A program made the position numbers and the translations under genes. The notes under the pieces are model-generated. The model saw only the letters and a list, made by a program, of their open reading frames with translations, had not been told where the DNA came from and made no database searches. A DNA stretch of 64,000 nucleotides from Paracentrotus lividus (lineage: Eukaryota > Echinodermata > Echinoidea > Camarodonta > Echinidae). How positions within the stretch are numbered: position 1 is the first letter of the stretch; each line of letters begins with the position of its first letter. Below are positions 50,807 through 61,942 of this stretch, piece by piece. The stretch spans positions 74,738,345 to 74,802,344 of the forward strand of contig CALNVZ010000174.1 in the NCBI GenBank assembly GCA_940671915.1. Reading direction: 5' to 3'.

Positions 50807-51160
50807 TACCCCCACAAGAACCATATCCCTCGTTGGTTTTACTCCAACCCTCCTCCTCACCATCCACGAACACATCATGTCAATTCACCATACCACAAGG
50901 CACTCAATATCGGTTATCATGTGAGGTAGCTAGCTTTAGGCCGTCCGTTGAGCTTCTCTGGTTTGTTAACGACGCATCTGAGCGCGGATCACCGCTGAAG
51001 TTCGCCGACAATGCAGACGGGACTCGGGATGTGTATGGTAGCCTTGATGTGACAATGGGCGGCACAAACATGGAAATCAAATGCATAGTGAGCGGTGAGG
51101 CGGTTCTTGACCCACCCCGGATAAACACAGCACTGGTCTGCTGGACACCGAACACTGGCG
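50807..51160 (+). CDS. Gene B exon 3: Ig domain 2 (C-type, membrane-proximal)
   Basis: A 354-nt phase 1-1 exon. The translation begins PPQEPYPSLVLLQPS, a proline-rich linker, then TNTSCQFTIPQ (N-glycosylation site NTS). QYRLSCEVASFRPSVELLWF holds the first domain cysteine and core tryptophan, and NMEIKCIVSGEA holds the second cysteine. The extra cysteines in TSCQF and ALVCWTP flank the domain and could form an additional disulfide. The order V-like then C-like resembles two-domain immune and adhesion receptors; orthology is not claimed. Confidence 0.85.
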
Positions 51161-51627
51161 GTATTGTATTTTTTTTTTTTTTTTAATAATTGATCCTGTT
51201 CATTTTGCATTTCGCAATTCCCTTACCTAAAAGTTGGTCCTTTGGAAGTGTTAATAAGAATGATGTACTATTATTAATTTCTATGGCTTATTTGTTTCTT
51301 TTTAATTATTGAAACATCACAGTATATTTCTAGAGAGAAGAATATAATATATGAACAGCTTTTTTTTAATTCAGGAATCGGTATTTTTACAGGATCAAAA
51401 AGCTTTTCGTCGTGAGTACTTACCCGCTGCCAAAACCTTCAGAGAAAATCACTTGTAAATTATACAAACGTAGAGCGAGATAAACAGCTGTTATTTGCTT
51501 CTTCTAAACAGAATATTGAAACAGTTATTATTGTAATTTGGGATTTTTGGTTGTGATAATGTACTTTGCCTCTCCTTAGGTATAATGTTTTAACGATAAT
51601 TTGTTTTTCTCCTCCATACTTTGGCAG
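51161..51627. other. Gene B intron 3
   Basis: 467 bp, AT-rich, with a T run near the donor. No coding sequence. Confidence 0.7.
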
Positions 51628-51726
51628 GTGATGGGGGCCCTAATACTACAACCATTGTTGTCATAGTGATAATTGTCATCATCTTAATCGCAGCCATTGT
51701 TGGGATCACATTGTGGATGAGAATAT
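51628..51726 (+). CDS. Gene B exon 4: transmembrane helix
   Basis: A 99-nt phase 1-1 exon encoding GDGGPNTTT, then a strongly hydrophobic helix (IVVIVIIVIILIAAIVGIT, 19 residues), then LWMRI with a positive charge on the inside. NTT is a potential glycosylation site just outside the membrane. One helix after two Ig domains and a signal peptide gives type I topology. Confidence 0.9.
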
Positions 51727-52037
51727 GTGAGTACGACGGCGTCATCAGCTAGATTTCCAAATAATGTTTAAGTTGTACCTACCATTAATCTCGGGTACCT
51801 TAGTAATCTCGAGCCCTTTCGCAATCTGATATAATTTCAGATCATCCCGATGCGTTGTCAGGTTATCGTCGCGATTTTCACGATGCTCGTCGCGGGCTTT
51901 GCGACAATCTTTTGCATTAATACTTTTTATGATTTGTCAAGAACATTAACTGATATCCTTTATTAAGTGGTTAAGATTTTCTGGCCCTCAATAAACGTAA
52001 CCTTTGTAAATATCGTGTTACTTTTTCATCTTTTCAG

Positions 52038-52091
52038 TGATTAAAGACACAATGGTGCGTTCGAACTACAGTAAGACAGTGAGCGCAGACG
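52038..52091 (+). CDS. Gene B exon 5: juxtamembrane tail
   Basis: A 54-nt phase 1-1 exon, acceptor TTTTCAG and donor GTGAGT, encoding IKDTMVRSNYSKTVSAD. The tyrosine sits in SNYSKTV, which looks ITIM-like at first sight but has Thr at +3, so it does not match the consensus. Confidence 0.82.
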
Positions 52092-52534
52092 GTGAGTTAT
52101 AAAGTTTTACGATTTTCATTTTCAGGTCTAAATACTCAAAATAAATGGTTGCACTTGTATATTCCTGTTTTGTAAATAACTACTAAAGCTTTTTACAAGA
52201 AAAAAAAAGTTTCCCTTAATTCACTTCCGTTTTCAAACAACAGTGCTTCGCTGGATATGGACTTTCATTTATAATTCCATAAACATGAACATGACATGTG
52301 AGGTCATAATTTATGACTGCCTTAAAAAAAAAAAAAAAACACACACACACACGAATAATTATGATTTTGCCTCTAGTTTTGTAGAGTTGTCTTATGTTGG
52401 TTTGTACATTGAATTTAATCCCACTCCATTTCACATTTTAATATTTCATTTCGTAAAGTGCAAAGTAAGTAAGTTGTAAGTAAATTAAGATATATAGTAT
52501 GTATTTGAGCGATTATTTGATTCTGTTTTATCAG
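52092..52534. other. Gene B intron 5
   Basis: A short A run and a (CA)n tract at 52324-52351. No coding sequence. Confidence 0.7.
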
Positions 52535-52705
52535 ACGACACACCCTCTCGGTCTCGTATGTCTAATTTCTGTCACATCTGTTGTGCTACGTGCTGTCCAT
52601 GTCGGGTGAATGAAGACGACATCGATGCTGAGACACAGAAAAGAAGTAAAACAGCCTCGTCATCGCACGCGACTGAAGAGAGAGTGAAGAAGGCACCCTC
52701 AGCCG
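52535..52705 (+). CDS. Gene B exon 6: cytoplasmic cysteine cluster
   Basis: A 171-nt phase 1-1 exon. It begins DTPSRSRMSNF, then CHICCATCCPC, with six cysteines in eleven residues, followed by an acidic patch VNEDDIDAE and a Lys/Ser/Thr-rich stretch. Such cytosolic cysteine clusters about 25-35 residues from the membrane are often S-palmitoylated; metal binding is another option. Both are inferences. It is spliced in frame to 53166. Confidence 0.85.
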
Positions 52706-53165
52706 GTAAGATTATAGTCCCTAGAGAGTTATTTGATAGTGCGATTGTTCCCATTATTGTACATATTTCGCAATATTTCAATTAAAGTGAATTTATGCCC
52801 CTCTTAATCTTTGAAAGACATTCGAACGCTAATCAGTTACCAAAAGAAAAAAGGCTCTAGAGAGAGAAAAAATACTGTATTTGAAGCAAGACCAGCGCTC
52901 CCCTATAGATTATTTTCATGGTTAACCATCATGCAAATACATGCAAATGTATAATCCGTTACAAAGTTTGATTGACGTATCAATTTTGAATCAACATGTG
53001 CTTCATCGGAAATGATCCCTTTCTTTCATAAATGGTGAAAATGTTCTTTAGCTCTTGTCGTCTGAAAATCTTAGTGATTGTTACACCTCATCAATAGAAT
53101 CTAATAGTTTTTAAAACAAAACAAATATGATCCATTTCCACTTTTCTTTTGGCTACTTGGTATAG
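52706..53165. other. Gene B intron 6
   Basis: 460 bp, no coding sequence. GTAAGATT donor and TTGGTATAG acceptor. Confidence 0.65.
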
Positions 53166-53288
53166 CTTTAAAAGCAAGGATCCAGCAGCAGAATCGGAAG
53201 AAACAAGACGGAAAGACTGGAACTACAGCAGCATCAGATAGCGATCACGTGCCTTCAGTCACACCTCATGAAAACTCCCCTATGCTTG
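53166..53288 (+). CDS. Gene B exon 7: basic/polar tail segment
   Basis: A 123-nt phase 1-1 exon encoding LKARIQQQNRKKQDGKTG, then TTAASDSDHVPSVTPHE and NSPML. It is charged, low in hydrophobic residues and probably unstructured. SDSD and TP sites could be phosphorylated. Confidence 0.8.
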
Positions 53289-54066
53289 GTAAGATCTCAG
53301 AAACTTAATAATAGTAATGATAATAGTTATATTTGTAGAGCGCTTGTAATATGTGTTACATAATATCGTATTGCAACATACGTTGCGTTTGGGTTTTTTT
53401 TCTTTTCTTTTCTTTTCTTTTTTCTGTCCTCAATTACAACATTGGTTGGTTGTGCTTGACTCCATGTCGATTGTCGTATCTTTCAGAGAAATGTGGGTAT
53501 ATGTATTTCGAGGTTGATATGCGCTACCCAGTGTTGTATAGTTGTCTGGCATGTCAATAGCAGTTAATTAGGGCAGTTCTGCATGAAGCAGATATGGGCA
53601 GATGAAGGCTTCATCGTAATCAGTGAAGTGTTGTTGTGTCTATTACTCATGAAGATGATGCTTGAATAGTACATCATCATTATCATATGGTTGGAAAGCA
53701 TCGGTATTTCCATCGTCTCAGATGAGAGATAACGTTCCTTGCAAAGGCGCGAACAACTTGCTTGTTGATATGGACTCCATCTTGACAGATATCAAATATC
53801 GGGTATGGGTTTGAATTGTCGACGAATTTCCAGTCGTCGTTTGCTGATGCCGCTAGTTGTATCCTCAGGACAAAATGTTTTTAATGTCAATCAAATGATA
53901 ATACGTTTAACTTCTAGGGTCACAGACATTCCGTCACGTTCTATTAAGATGATTTTTCTACTAACGCCGACATGTTCTTCTCAAGAGCAAATCTATTTCA
54001 TATTCACTACACCACAATAAAATCCGTGTATTTGAATATTAATTTCCAATTCTTATTGTTTTTCAG
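53289..54066. other. Gene B intron 7, SINE-tail fragment
   Basis: TAATGATAATAGTTATATTT then GTAGAGCGCTTGT at 53310-53347 resembles the 3' tail of tRNA-derived SINEs or L2-like LINEs. Frames at 53351-53560 and 53805-54020 are unsupported. Confidence 0.5.
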
Positions 54067-54160
54067 AAGATAATGTTCCGACGTCAACACATACGAATAC
54101 TAAACCACCTGGTGCACGGCCTAAAACAAGACCAATAGATGATGCTTCAGTCGTTATAAG
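54067..54160 (+). CDS. Gene B exon 8: proline-rich tail segment
   Basis: A 94-nt exon, TTTTTCAG to GTAAGTC, entering in phase 1 and leaving in phase 2. It encodes DNVPTSTHTNTKPPGARP, then KTRPIDDASVVIR. The KPPGARPKTRP run could bind SH3-type domains; this is only suggested by composition. Confidence 0.82.
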
Positions 54161-54575
54161 GTAAGTCCACGGTATATAGGACGTGTCCGGACGTAGATTT
54201 ATTGTCATGATTGTGTAGCAGAGGTGTCAGAAAGCTCTACGGAGACAAAAGATTGGAGTGACAAGCGAGTGTGTGTTAACAATGGCTTGCCCTTCCAATC
54301 CTATGTCTCCTCAGAGCCTTCCGACGCTTCTGATGTGTAGCCTCAGTTCAGATGTAAGGTCTTACTTGTGGTAATCACATTTTATCTTATACTATCTAAT
54401 GAGTGTTGTAGTGAGAAGATGACACATCGAATTGTTAAGAAATAAAATATCTTGCCTGATTTGAAATATTGAATAAAAATCGTACTAGAGAACGATTTTA
54501 GGAGCGATTTTTATCGCTAATTTGAACCATCATGTTATAACATTTTTTTTTCATTTGACATTTTGCCTCCTCCAG

Positions 54576-54651
54576 AGTTCCACAGCAAGCATCGGTTAGT
54601 AAAGTACAGACCAACGGGGCAGCTACGGGTGATGCAGAGACCGGTTTCTGA
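54576..54651 (+). CDS. Gene B last coding exon, C-terminus ...AETGF
   Basis: From CTCCTCCAG the frame continues in phase 2 as VPQQASVSKVQTNG, then AATGDAETGF, and stops at TGA (54649-54651). The final Thr-Gly-Phe fits a class I PDZ-binding motif (Ser/Thr at -2, hydrophobic at 0), so the tail could recruit a PDZ scaffold. Confidence 0.85.
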
Positions 54652-55295
54652 TGGAATGAAGAAACCCGTCGGCGAAACCAGCGGCAAACTATTCTTCCTC
54701 GAAATGAACACAGATTTTTGTCAGATATAACTCATGGTCTGATAACTCTCGTGCCAGACCGAACAAGCCTTTTTGCATTTCATTGCCAATATTGATGTTG
54801 GTCATGTCATTTGTGATTTAATGAGTAGGCATTGATATGCGACGATTCTTCTGTTTTTTTTTTGTCAAGAAAGTAAGACAGAGATAAAGCTAGAGTCCCC
54901 TTTGATAATGATGATGCATTATTGTGCATCGAAATAGTTCAAAAGGGATTAATGAGAGAAGGACAAGGGAGATTAGGAAGATAAACGCTCTCTGTTGAAA
55001 ATCGATTATGAGATTAGGCATTTAATGTCATAGAGGTGGAATGGTCTCACTGTAAACCCACCTCCCGCTCTCGAACAGAAGTTATTATAGTCAAGTCGTA
55101 CAATAACTTTGAGCGTCATCGTGGCTCTATACACGTCGAGAGAAAACAGATAACTGTGCAGGATTGCCAGATGCTTAATGGATTACATGATCTCCCTACA
55201 TTCATGTATGTCATTGTGAATGAAAGGAAAATGGAGTAGGCCATTTTGACTGCCGACTTGAATGAAGTGAATATATAGGCGTAATAAAGCACATC
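54652..55295 (+). other. Gene B 3' untranslated region
   Basis: No further coding exon. AATAAA at 55283-55288 is the first good polyadenylation signal; another lies near 55514. The 67-codon frame at 55036-55239 lies inside this UTR and is not supported. Confidence 0.55.
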
Positions 55296-56856
55296 AATGT
55301 TTTTACGTAATGGATTCTTAAAATTGGTCATTAAAAAAAATGCCATTATTTGGGTCCGTCAATGTTACCAAAAATGAGCATCGTGGAAATATAGAAATGT
55401 TTATTTTATGCCAATATTAAATTAATGACCACACCCTCCGATATATCAACGGTTAAAAAAATGAACTGAAAGGAAAGTGGTTGTATCAAATCTTCTTGGT
55501 AAATGTAGAGAGCAATAAATAAGAAACGAGTAGATATGAATACTAGTATTGTGTATATTTCCTTTTGGGCCTTTGGATTTTTAGGCGGTTAAGAAAGGAA
55601 TGTTAGACCTGTACATATAGTATAAATGCTGGTAGGGATTGAAAAACATTGTACATGTATTCCAAAATTGATGCAGCTAATGACAGTCACATTTATTACA
55701 TTTTGAGAAAGGGAATTTACATTTCCCAGTTTATTAAATGAATTATTGTAAACGTGCTGTAGTTGCGCAATTATGGTTACTGATCTATTATGTGGTTCGT
55801 TGCTATTGTTATTCTCAATTGTCTGCTTGAATATTCTTCGATTTTTTTTTTTTTTTGTAATCAAATTAGTAATAATTCATAGTAATATTTTATTATGCGC
55901 TTGGCAATTTGTTTGCCGAGAATGCTCGCCATGCATATTCTCTAAATTCATTTTGTTTCTGTGAAACATTTTTTTTCTTTCTGCATAGAAACTTGTTGTC
56001 TTGCGCCATCTGTTGGTGTTTTTGGAAGGTTCCATTTATAATACCAATAATGCTGGAGACTTTTGGTGCATAGACTTCTTATTGCATACAATAATACATT
56101 TTGCCTCGTAACGAAACATTATTCCTGTGTGTATGAGGTAGTTCTGTTGTTTGATGTAGACCTTTTTTCGTAACGCATTAATAGCATACATTTTGCCTTG
56201 TAACGAAACATCGCTTTCCATTTAATATATCCATAATTATTTTGTTGGCGCTACAGGTTTGTCAAACACGAGACTTTAGCCCGGTGTATTATGTTGGGGT
56301 TTGAATGTCAGATGTTGAATTAAGCATTTAAAAAGTTCTCAAAAATGAACATGTATTCTGAATAACCAAGTTACACCTGTCTCACGACAACATGAAGAGC
56401 TGACGACCCCATATAAGGCCATGGTCGTATATATAGATTAGTCGAGAGTTCGGGTAAGTGTGAAGGGTGTGGCAAAGGAATTCACAATCAGTACTATACT
56501 ATGATCTACCACGATCAAAATGTGTAAATAGTTTAATCTGTTCTTAAACTAAAACATTATTGATATTATGACATGCGTTATGATTATTTTAATTGCAGTA
56601 CTACATAAAACAATAATTCACATCGAAATAATGCCACAGTTCTGTATTCATAATATTTAAATTTAATTATTGCCTTGATAGTCGTGATGTATATGAAATA
56701 ATTGTGAAATTCTATTCACATTAAAAGATTTTGACTTTTGATCAAGCTGTATGAACGTCCATGTACCCTTTGTATAAAAGTAATCATGTATTGTATTTAA
56801 GATAATCACGACCATTGCGTTCAGAAACTGTCTTTTGCGCTAAGACTAGTTTATTG
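55296..56856. other. Intergenic, no gene recognised
   Basis: AT-rich with a T run at 55841-55855 and the repeated words CATTTTGCCT and GTAACGAAACAT at about 56097-56120 and 56189-56212. No coding or RNA gene seen. Confidence 0.5.
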
Positions 56857-56857
56857 A

Positions 56858-57236
56858 AAAGGAAATCCACCTTGGAATTTTATTGATAAAAAAAAAGGAA
56901 CAAAAATAAAAATATGAGAAAAGCCGTTTGAAGAATATCAATCTAAGGATAACGAATCTTTGAAGGTTTAAAATGCTTTGAATTTGTGACGTCACCTGGA
57001 GGTAACTCCACATAATTATTTATTTTAAATTCCATAAATGTGTATTTTTTATGGTTTTTGATGATGTGAGAGAGGCTCTCACAAGTGACGTTACAAAATC
57101 AAAATTTGTATTACCCCGTAGTTTCATTATCCTTTGATGGAATTTCTTCAAACGTGATATTTTTCTTTCATTTTTTCTGCTTTCTGCTTTTTGACTATTT
57201 TTCGTTTTAACGCACGTCAGGTGCTCCAACATTTTT
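56858..57236. mobile_element. Diverged relative of the TTAA MITE family
   Basis: AAGGAAATCCACCTTGGAAT with AATTTTATTGAT and a GTGACGTCAC palindrome at about 56987 echo the left arm of the MITE at 47883. GTGACGTTAC (57085-57094) and a T-rich TTTTTCTTTCATTTTTTCTG segment echo its right arm. The ends are worn and no TTAA pair is evident. Confidence 0.5.
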
Positions 57237-57969
57237 TAGGAAATACATCAGAAATTTACTCAATCCATATTTCTATTTTGTGAGAATATTTATTATGAAC
57301 TCAACGTGTGAGATGTATAGGCCTACTGATAGGCCAAAATATCTGCTTTATTATTATTCATGTCATTTACTTCGTCTTGACAGTCCTTTTTAGTCTCTTT
57401 TTTTCCTACGCAAACACTTCGTTTTATTAATTTAGGCCCTATCGTTTTTATGAATATTTTTATTCAAAAGTGTGACTTAATAAAAAATATTTTTAATCAA
57501 TTTATCATAAAAGCGTCCCTGTTCACTATTATCTTGAAAATATTATTGAGCATTAGCGATATGAGGTATAGGCCTATTTTATTTACTTAATTATTTTTTA
57601 CTGATAAGTAGGCCTACCATCTTACAACAGCCGACTAGCTTTTCATAAGTTTTTAAAAAAATATCTGACATTGATATAGGCCCAATAAGGCCGAGATCTT
57701 CAGGTTTTGGCCGGTCAGGAGTAGGCCTACGTATATAATCCGACTAACGAACGGTATAACCTTAGCCTTACTCAAAAATTTATGAAAAAATAGTTACGCA
57801 GAATTAATCAACCCCATGGTATAATATATAATTTGTGCAAAATTTTGAGTTGGTTTACTATGCGCAGTGAAACTTACGTGTGATATCAACCGACATTCGG
57901 GACAAGATAAAATCCTTTGATTCGATAAACAGCATGGCCGTTGCTAGGCGGTGCGGAGGGATGTCATAT
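57237..57969. other. No gene; TAGGCCTAC words
   Basis: AT-rich. The word TAGGCC(T)AC recurs at about 57318, 57571, 57608 and 57722. Nothing coding was recognised. Confidence 0.45.
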
Positions 57970-58121
57970 CAGTGGCGGATCCAGATGGGGCGCAATGGTC
58001 GCGCCCCATCATTAGAAAACCAGTCATTGACTTTATGAATTAGAAAATGGACAAATTTCACCGGTGCCTCCTTTCGGGCCTGGACCCCCCCCCCCCCTTC
58101 CTGGATCCCATTCCGCCACTG
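57970..58121. mobile_element. 152-bp MITE with CAGTGGCGGA ends
   Basis: The left end CAGTGGCGGATCCAG and the right-end complement CAGTGGCGGAATGGGATCCAG share the outer ten bases and GGATCCAG. GATGGGGCGC and GCGCCCCATC pair inside the left half. CAGTG-type ends are common in hAT elements, but no clear 8-bp duplication was found. Partial relatives are at 44100-44297, 47270-47465 and 48898. Confidence 0.65.
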
Positions 58122-58335
58122 TAGTATTGCTTGATCGACCGAAACTCTCCATGCATGCCGAATACATCATAATTCTTAATGTTGATCAATATATTTAAAT
58201 TCAAAGGCTAATCGTTTGTCTTTGATTTGATATACACTGCCCTCCAAAAGTTTGGGTACACCTAATGTCAGCTTTGTTGTGGATCATTTTAAGGCACTTT
58301 ATGTCCAGTATTTCAGTCCAAATGATGTTAATGTA

Positions 58336-58336
<1 letters not shown>

Positions 58337-58373
<37 letters not shown>
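58337..58373. repeat. Poly-A run (37 bases)
   Basis: A pure A tract splits the left Tc1-like end region from the rest of its arm; the right arm lacks it. Confidence 0.95.
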
Positions 58374-58374
<1 letters not shown>

Positions 58375-58857
58375 ATTATGCAACCAATATGCTTTACGCG
58401 TATCACAGTCTCCTTGGAATTCAGAAATTAGTAAAAAAAAATATGCAAAAAGTGCAAAAACATGATTTTGCACTAATTTATTCAATTATTGAAAAATAAG
58501 GCCAATAATGGTCCGATCAATGTAAAATTTGCATGGATGTTGAAACACATGTGAAATATAACACTTTGCTATTTGTTTGTATTTTGAGACAACACTTTAT
58601 TAATTATTATAAATCAGCGGCGTAAATCCGTGTCGAGGAGTGGGGGGGGGGGGGGAATGAGCGAAATAATTTGCCAACTTGTAGCGATTTTGTTTGGCAT
58701 ACACAAGCACTAGTGACACAGAAGGAATCTAGTACCCATATAGTAGAGGTGGTGGGACAGATTTGAGAGGGAGGGTGCGAATAGACTTTGTCTTTGAATG
58801 TATGCTTTTAGCTTATGGCCACCTTGATTACTGTTCATTTTAGTAATGGAAAAACTA

Positions 58858-59390
58858 ATGCGAGCGCGAAGCGCGAGCTGAAAATTTTAAGCTAAAAGTT
58901 TGAGATATTTGTACATTATAGTTCCTATTTAGCATCAGCGAGCGCGAAGCGCGAGCCGAAAATGTTAAGCTGAAATTTGATATGTTGTGCATTAAAGGTC
59001 CTGTATAGTATCCACGAGCGCGAAAAAAACCAAAACAAAACAAACAAAACAAAACAATGAAACATATAGTACAGGCGGCGAAATGGATTTGAAAGTGGGG
59101 GTCTCGATGGAAAAAAGGGCATTTTTTTTAAAGGGGGATACTTTGGATCAGAGGCATAGAACTAAAAAGAAATGTATACGGAGAGGGAGGGGGTACGAAG
59201 AAAATTTGTCTTTGAATGTATGTTTATAATGGCTGCCTTGATTCCTGTTCATTTTAGTAATGGAAAAAGAAATGAGCGCGAAGCGCGAGCCGAAATTATT
59301 AAGCTAAAAATTGGAGATATTATTTTGAGCAGTATGGATCCTATTTAGTATCAGCGAGAGCGAAACTCTAGCCGAAAATTTATTATCCTT
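58858..59390 (+). repeat. ~75-80-bp tandem repeat with GAGCGCGAAGCGCGAGC
   Basis: Units start at about 58862, 58940, 59015 (truncated), 59274 and 59353, each a near-palindromic GAGCGCGAAGCGCGAGC followed by CGAAAATTTTAAGCTAAAA and a ...CTATTTAGTATCAGC spacer. Related words occur at 34449 and 34619. Confidence 0.8.
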
Positions 59391-60338
59391 TTAGAAGATA
59401 CATTTTAAATGCGTTGTTAAATAACAGCGATTAAAAAAAACTAATCCACAATCTTTGCTATGAAAATTTTGTGGGCTGCAGGCCCCAAGCGGCAAGCCCT
59501 CTACCAAACCTAGCCCACACACAACTAAATTAATGTTTTTGATTGTCAACAACACCCTTTCCCTAGACGAGGGCATTTGATCCAACCTTTTTATACTTAG
59601 GTTACTGTTTGTTACTTAGTGCGAGGTCGCATAGCGACCGAGCAGGAAATTTTTTTGGTTTTGGGAATAAAAAAGAGGCATTTTTTAGTATTGAAAGCGC
59701 TTTTTTAAAACTAATAACACAACTATCTAGTGTAATTTTTGTTTTCATTTCTTTCTTGAAAACTGGGGGGGGGGGATGTTTGTACAGGCCATCCCTCCCC
59801 CCCCCCTCTCCTCAAAATCTGGGGGGGGGGGATATGCAAATCACGGGTCTATTTTTAAACATTTATCAATATTTTGTTTTTAAAATTGCTATGAAGCCCA
59901 ATTTCTTGTTAAAAGTTGCTGAATATTATAGTGAACAACATTGTGATTAAAAAAAAAAAAAATCGTGTTTTAGGTGAATTCCTTTGTATTCTTTTGTTTT
60001 ATTACTTTATTGTTTTGTTCCAATGTATTTCTTAATGTTTTTGCGTCTTTTATGTTTTTAGAAATGCACCTTGATTGATTTCAAGACATCCAAGATGATG
60101 CTAAAGGCCTTTTATATAAAAGTAGATGCAAATAAGAACGTCATGCGCGTATTCTGGGGGGCTTTACGGGCCCGGGCCCCCCGGGTGGGCGACCAAAAGG
60201 GCGCCAAAATGACCTGAAAAGGGCGCCAAATGAACTTTAGAGGCGGCGCCAAAACGAGCAAAATGTAAAAAAAAAAACAACAAAAAAAAAAAAAAGCAAT
60301 AATGTACATGATTTGAGCCGATTGATATCAAACCGTAT
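59391..60338. other. No gene recognised
   Basis: Contains G and C runs (59766-59830), GGTCGCATAGCGACCGAGCAG (59625-59645) and GGGCGCCAAAATGACC / GGGCGCCAAATGAAC pairs (60198-60240). Nothing coding. Confidence 0.5.
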
Positions 60339-61707
60339 CAGGACAATTACCCCCGGACAATTACCCGGACAATTACCCCCGGACAATTACCCCCCCCCCG
60401 GACAATTACCCACGGACAATTACCCCCGAGGACAATTACCCCAGAGACAATTACCCCCGACAATTACCCGCGACAATTACCCCCCAGGACAATTACCCCC
60501 CCCCGACAATTACCCCGGACAATTACCCTGGACAATTACCCCCCGGACAATTACCCCCGGACTATTACCCCCAAGGACAACTACCCCCCCCCCCAAGAAC
60601 GCCGTAACCACGTAAGATAGTTGTATATTTAATATGGTCCAACGGCAATATTGAAGCATGAAATGCTTACTAATAATGTTTATTGTAAGAACGCTGTATA
60701 AGGAGAGCAACAACAACATCAGACGAAGTGGTCTTGTACAAGTTGCAAATTATCTTTATACTTCATTTCTTCCCAATTCCATATATCATATTTATTCATA
60801 TTTTGTCAGGCCTAATTAATTGATTTCATTTATGTGATACAATAAAATTCGATAAAAATCAATAAATTTGTTTGGAGCATACTACGTTGTTTTTGTCTTT
60901 AACAATTATCAATTCTCGATAGTTTTATATAGTAACCACATTAAAAAGGTGGTGTAAATCAATCAAAAACTTATTGGCCCGAATTCTTGACGGTGGATTC
61001 TGCAAAATCCGTCGTCTGAAATCGTGGTTTCTATGGGCGGTCATAAAGGCCATAATTAATGACTCTATAAATTAACAAATAAAGTGAAATATAAGTAATG
61101 TGTGATATTAGATTTTACGATTAACCTTATTTTTCCATAAATTGACATTGGGCTTTAGTTTATATTTTCACTTTATTTGCTAATTTATGGAGTATAGAAA
61201 AACACTCTATTTGATTATGTCATATCGTCTACAATTTAGGAATTTGGTACTTAATTTCCTTCTTTGACGTTTAATTGCTATCACCCTAAATGGTAAAATT
61301 ACAATTTAGGGTGTTATTGTGTGTATTATCTTTGTTTTAAAGTTATTAAACTTATTAAGTTATAAAGCCACATCTTAATCTGGAATATTGGGAAGGAAAG
61401 GGGAAAAATGAAGAAAAACAAGGGAAAAACAAGGAAAAAAGACGAAAGTGAGAGAGAGAAAGAGAGAGAGAGATAGAGAGAAAGAAAAGGAGAAAGAGAA
61501 ATATAAAATAGAAAGTAGAAAATAATTCGAAAACATGCAACACCGGGCGAGACTCACAATGGGCGCTGCTTGATTCCAAAATCGATGCCGGAGGAGGGGG
61601 GGGGGGTAATTTTCCGGGGAGTACTTGTCTGGAGTAATTGTCCTCAGGGGGTTATTGTCCGGGGGGTAATTGTCTGAGGGTAATTGTTCGGGGGGTAATT
61701 GTCCTAG
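60339..61707. mobile_element. Foldback element with GGACAATTACCCC tandem arms, 8-bp TSD
   Basis: The left arm (60339-60595) is about eighteen degenerate 13-17-bp units of GGACAATTACCCC. The right arm (61598-61707) has about six units in inverted orientation, GGGGTAATTGTCC. Outer flanks are AACCGTAT (60331-60338) and AACCATAT (61708-61715), an 8-bp target duplication with one mismatch. Ends CAGGACAA and an 8-bp duplication point to the hAT superfamily. The interior has a GA-rich tract at 61440-61505 and no transposase. Confidence 0.78.
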
Positions 61708-61908
61708 AACCATATCAAACCTACCCCCGCAGATGATCCCTCAAAAAAATTTGAGTGTACCTTTTGGCTCGCCCGGTGTTACGGGGGTTTTTCTGAAGGG
61801 TCTTATAATTTCAAATTATATCTTAAAGTTAATGATTTTCAACATTTTAAGCAAATTCCAGACATGGTAGAGTAATTGTAGTTTTTAAAACGTACATTAA
61901 ATACATGT

Positions 61909-61942
61909 GCCCATATTACCTGCACATGCAGGTAATATGGGC
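61909..61942. repeat. Perfect 16-bp-arm palindrome
   Basis: GCCCATATTACCTGCA, two spacer bases, then the exact reverse complement. The same 16-mer occurs once more at 62109-62124. Confidence 0.95.

Noticed and set aside
50625-50924. Hydrophobic frame starting MKRNYVLGAAELG as a signal-peptide exon for Ig exon 3
   Set aside because: It lies in a 371-bp intron, crosses a G run, and gene B already has a signal peptide that joins in phase upstream.
52038-52091. Possible ITIM around the tail tyrosine (SNYSKT)
   Set aside because: Position +3 is Thr, not Ile, Val or Leu, so it fails the ITIM and ITSM consensus.
60510-60600. CRISPR-like array of short direct repeats
   Set aside because: Units have no unique spacers of constant length, and the genome is eukaryotic.
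60313-60615. Frame repeating DNYPPGQLP-like units, resembling a repeat protein
   Set aside because: It follows the GGACAATTACCCC tandem units exactly, mixes unit lengths of 13-17 bp and has no stable period or gene context.
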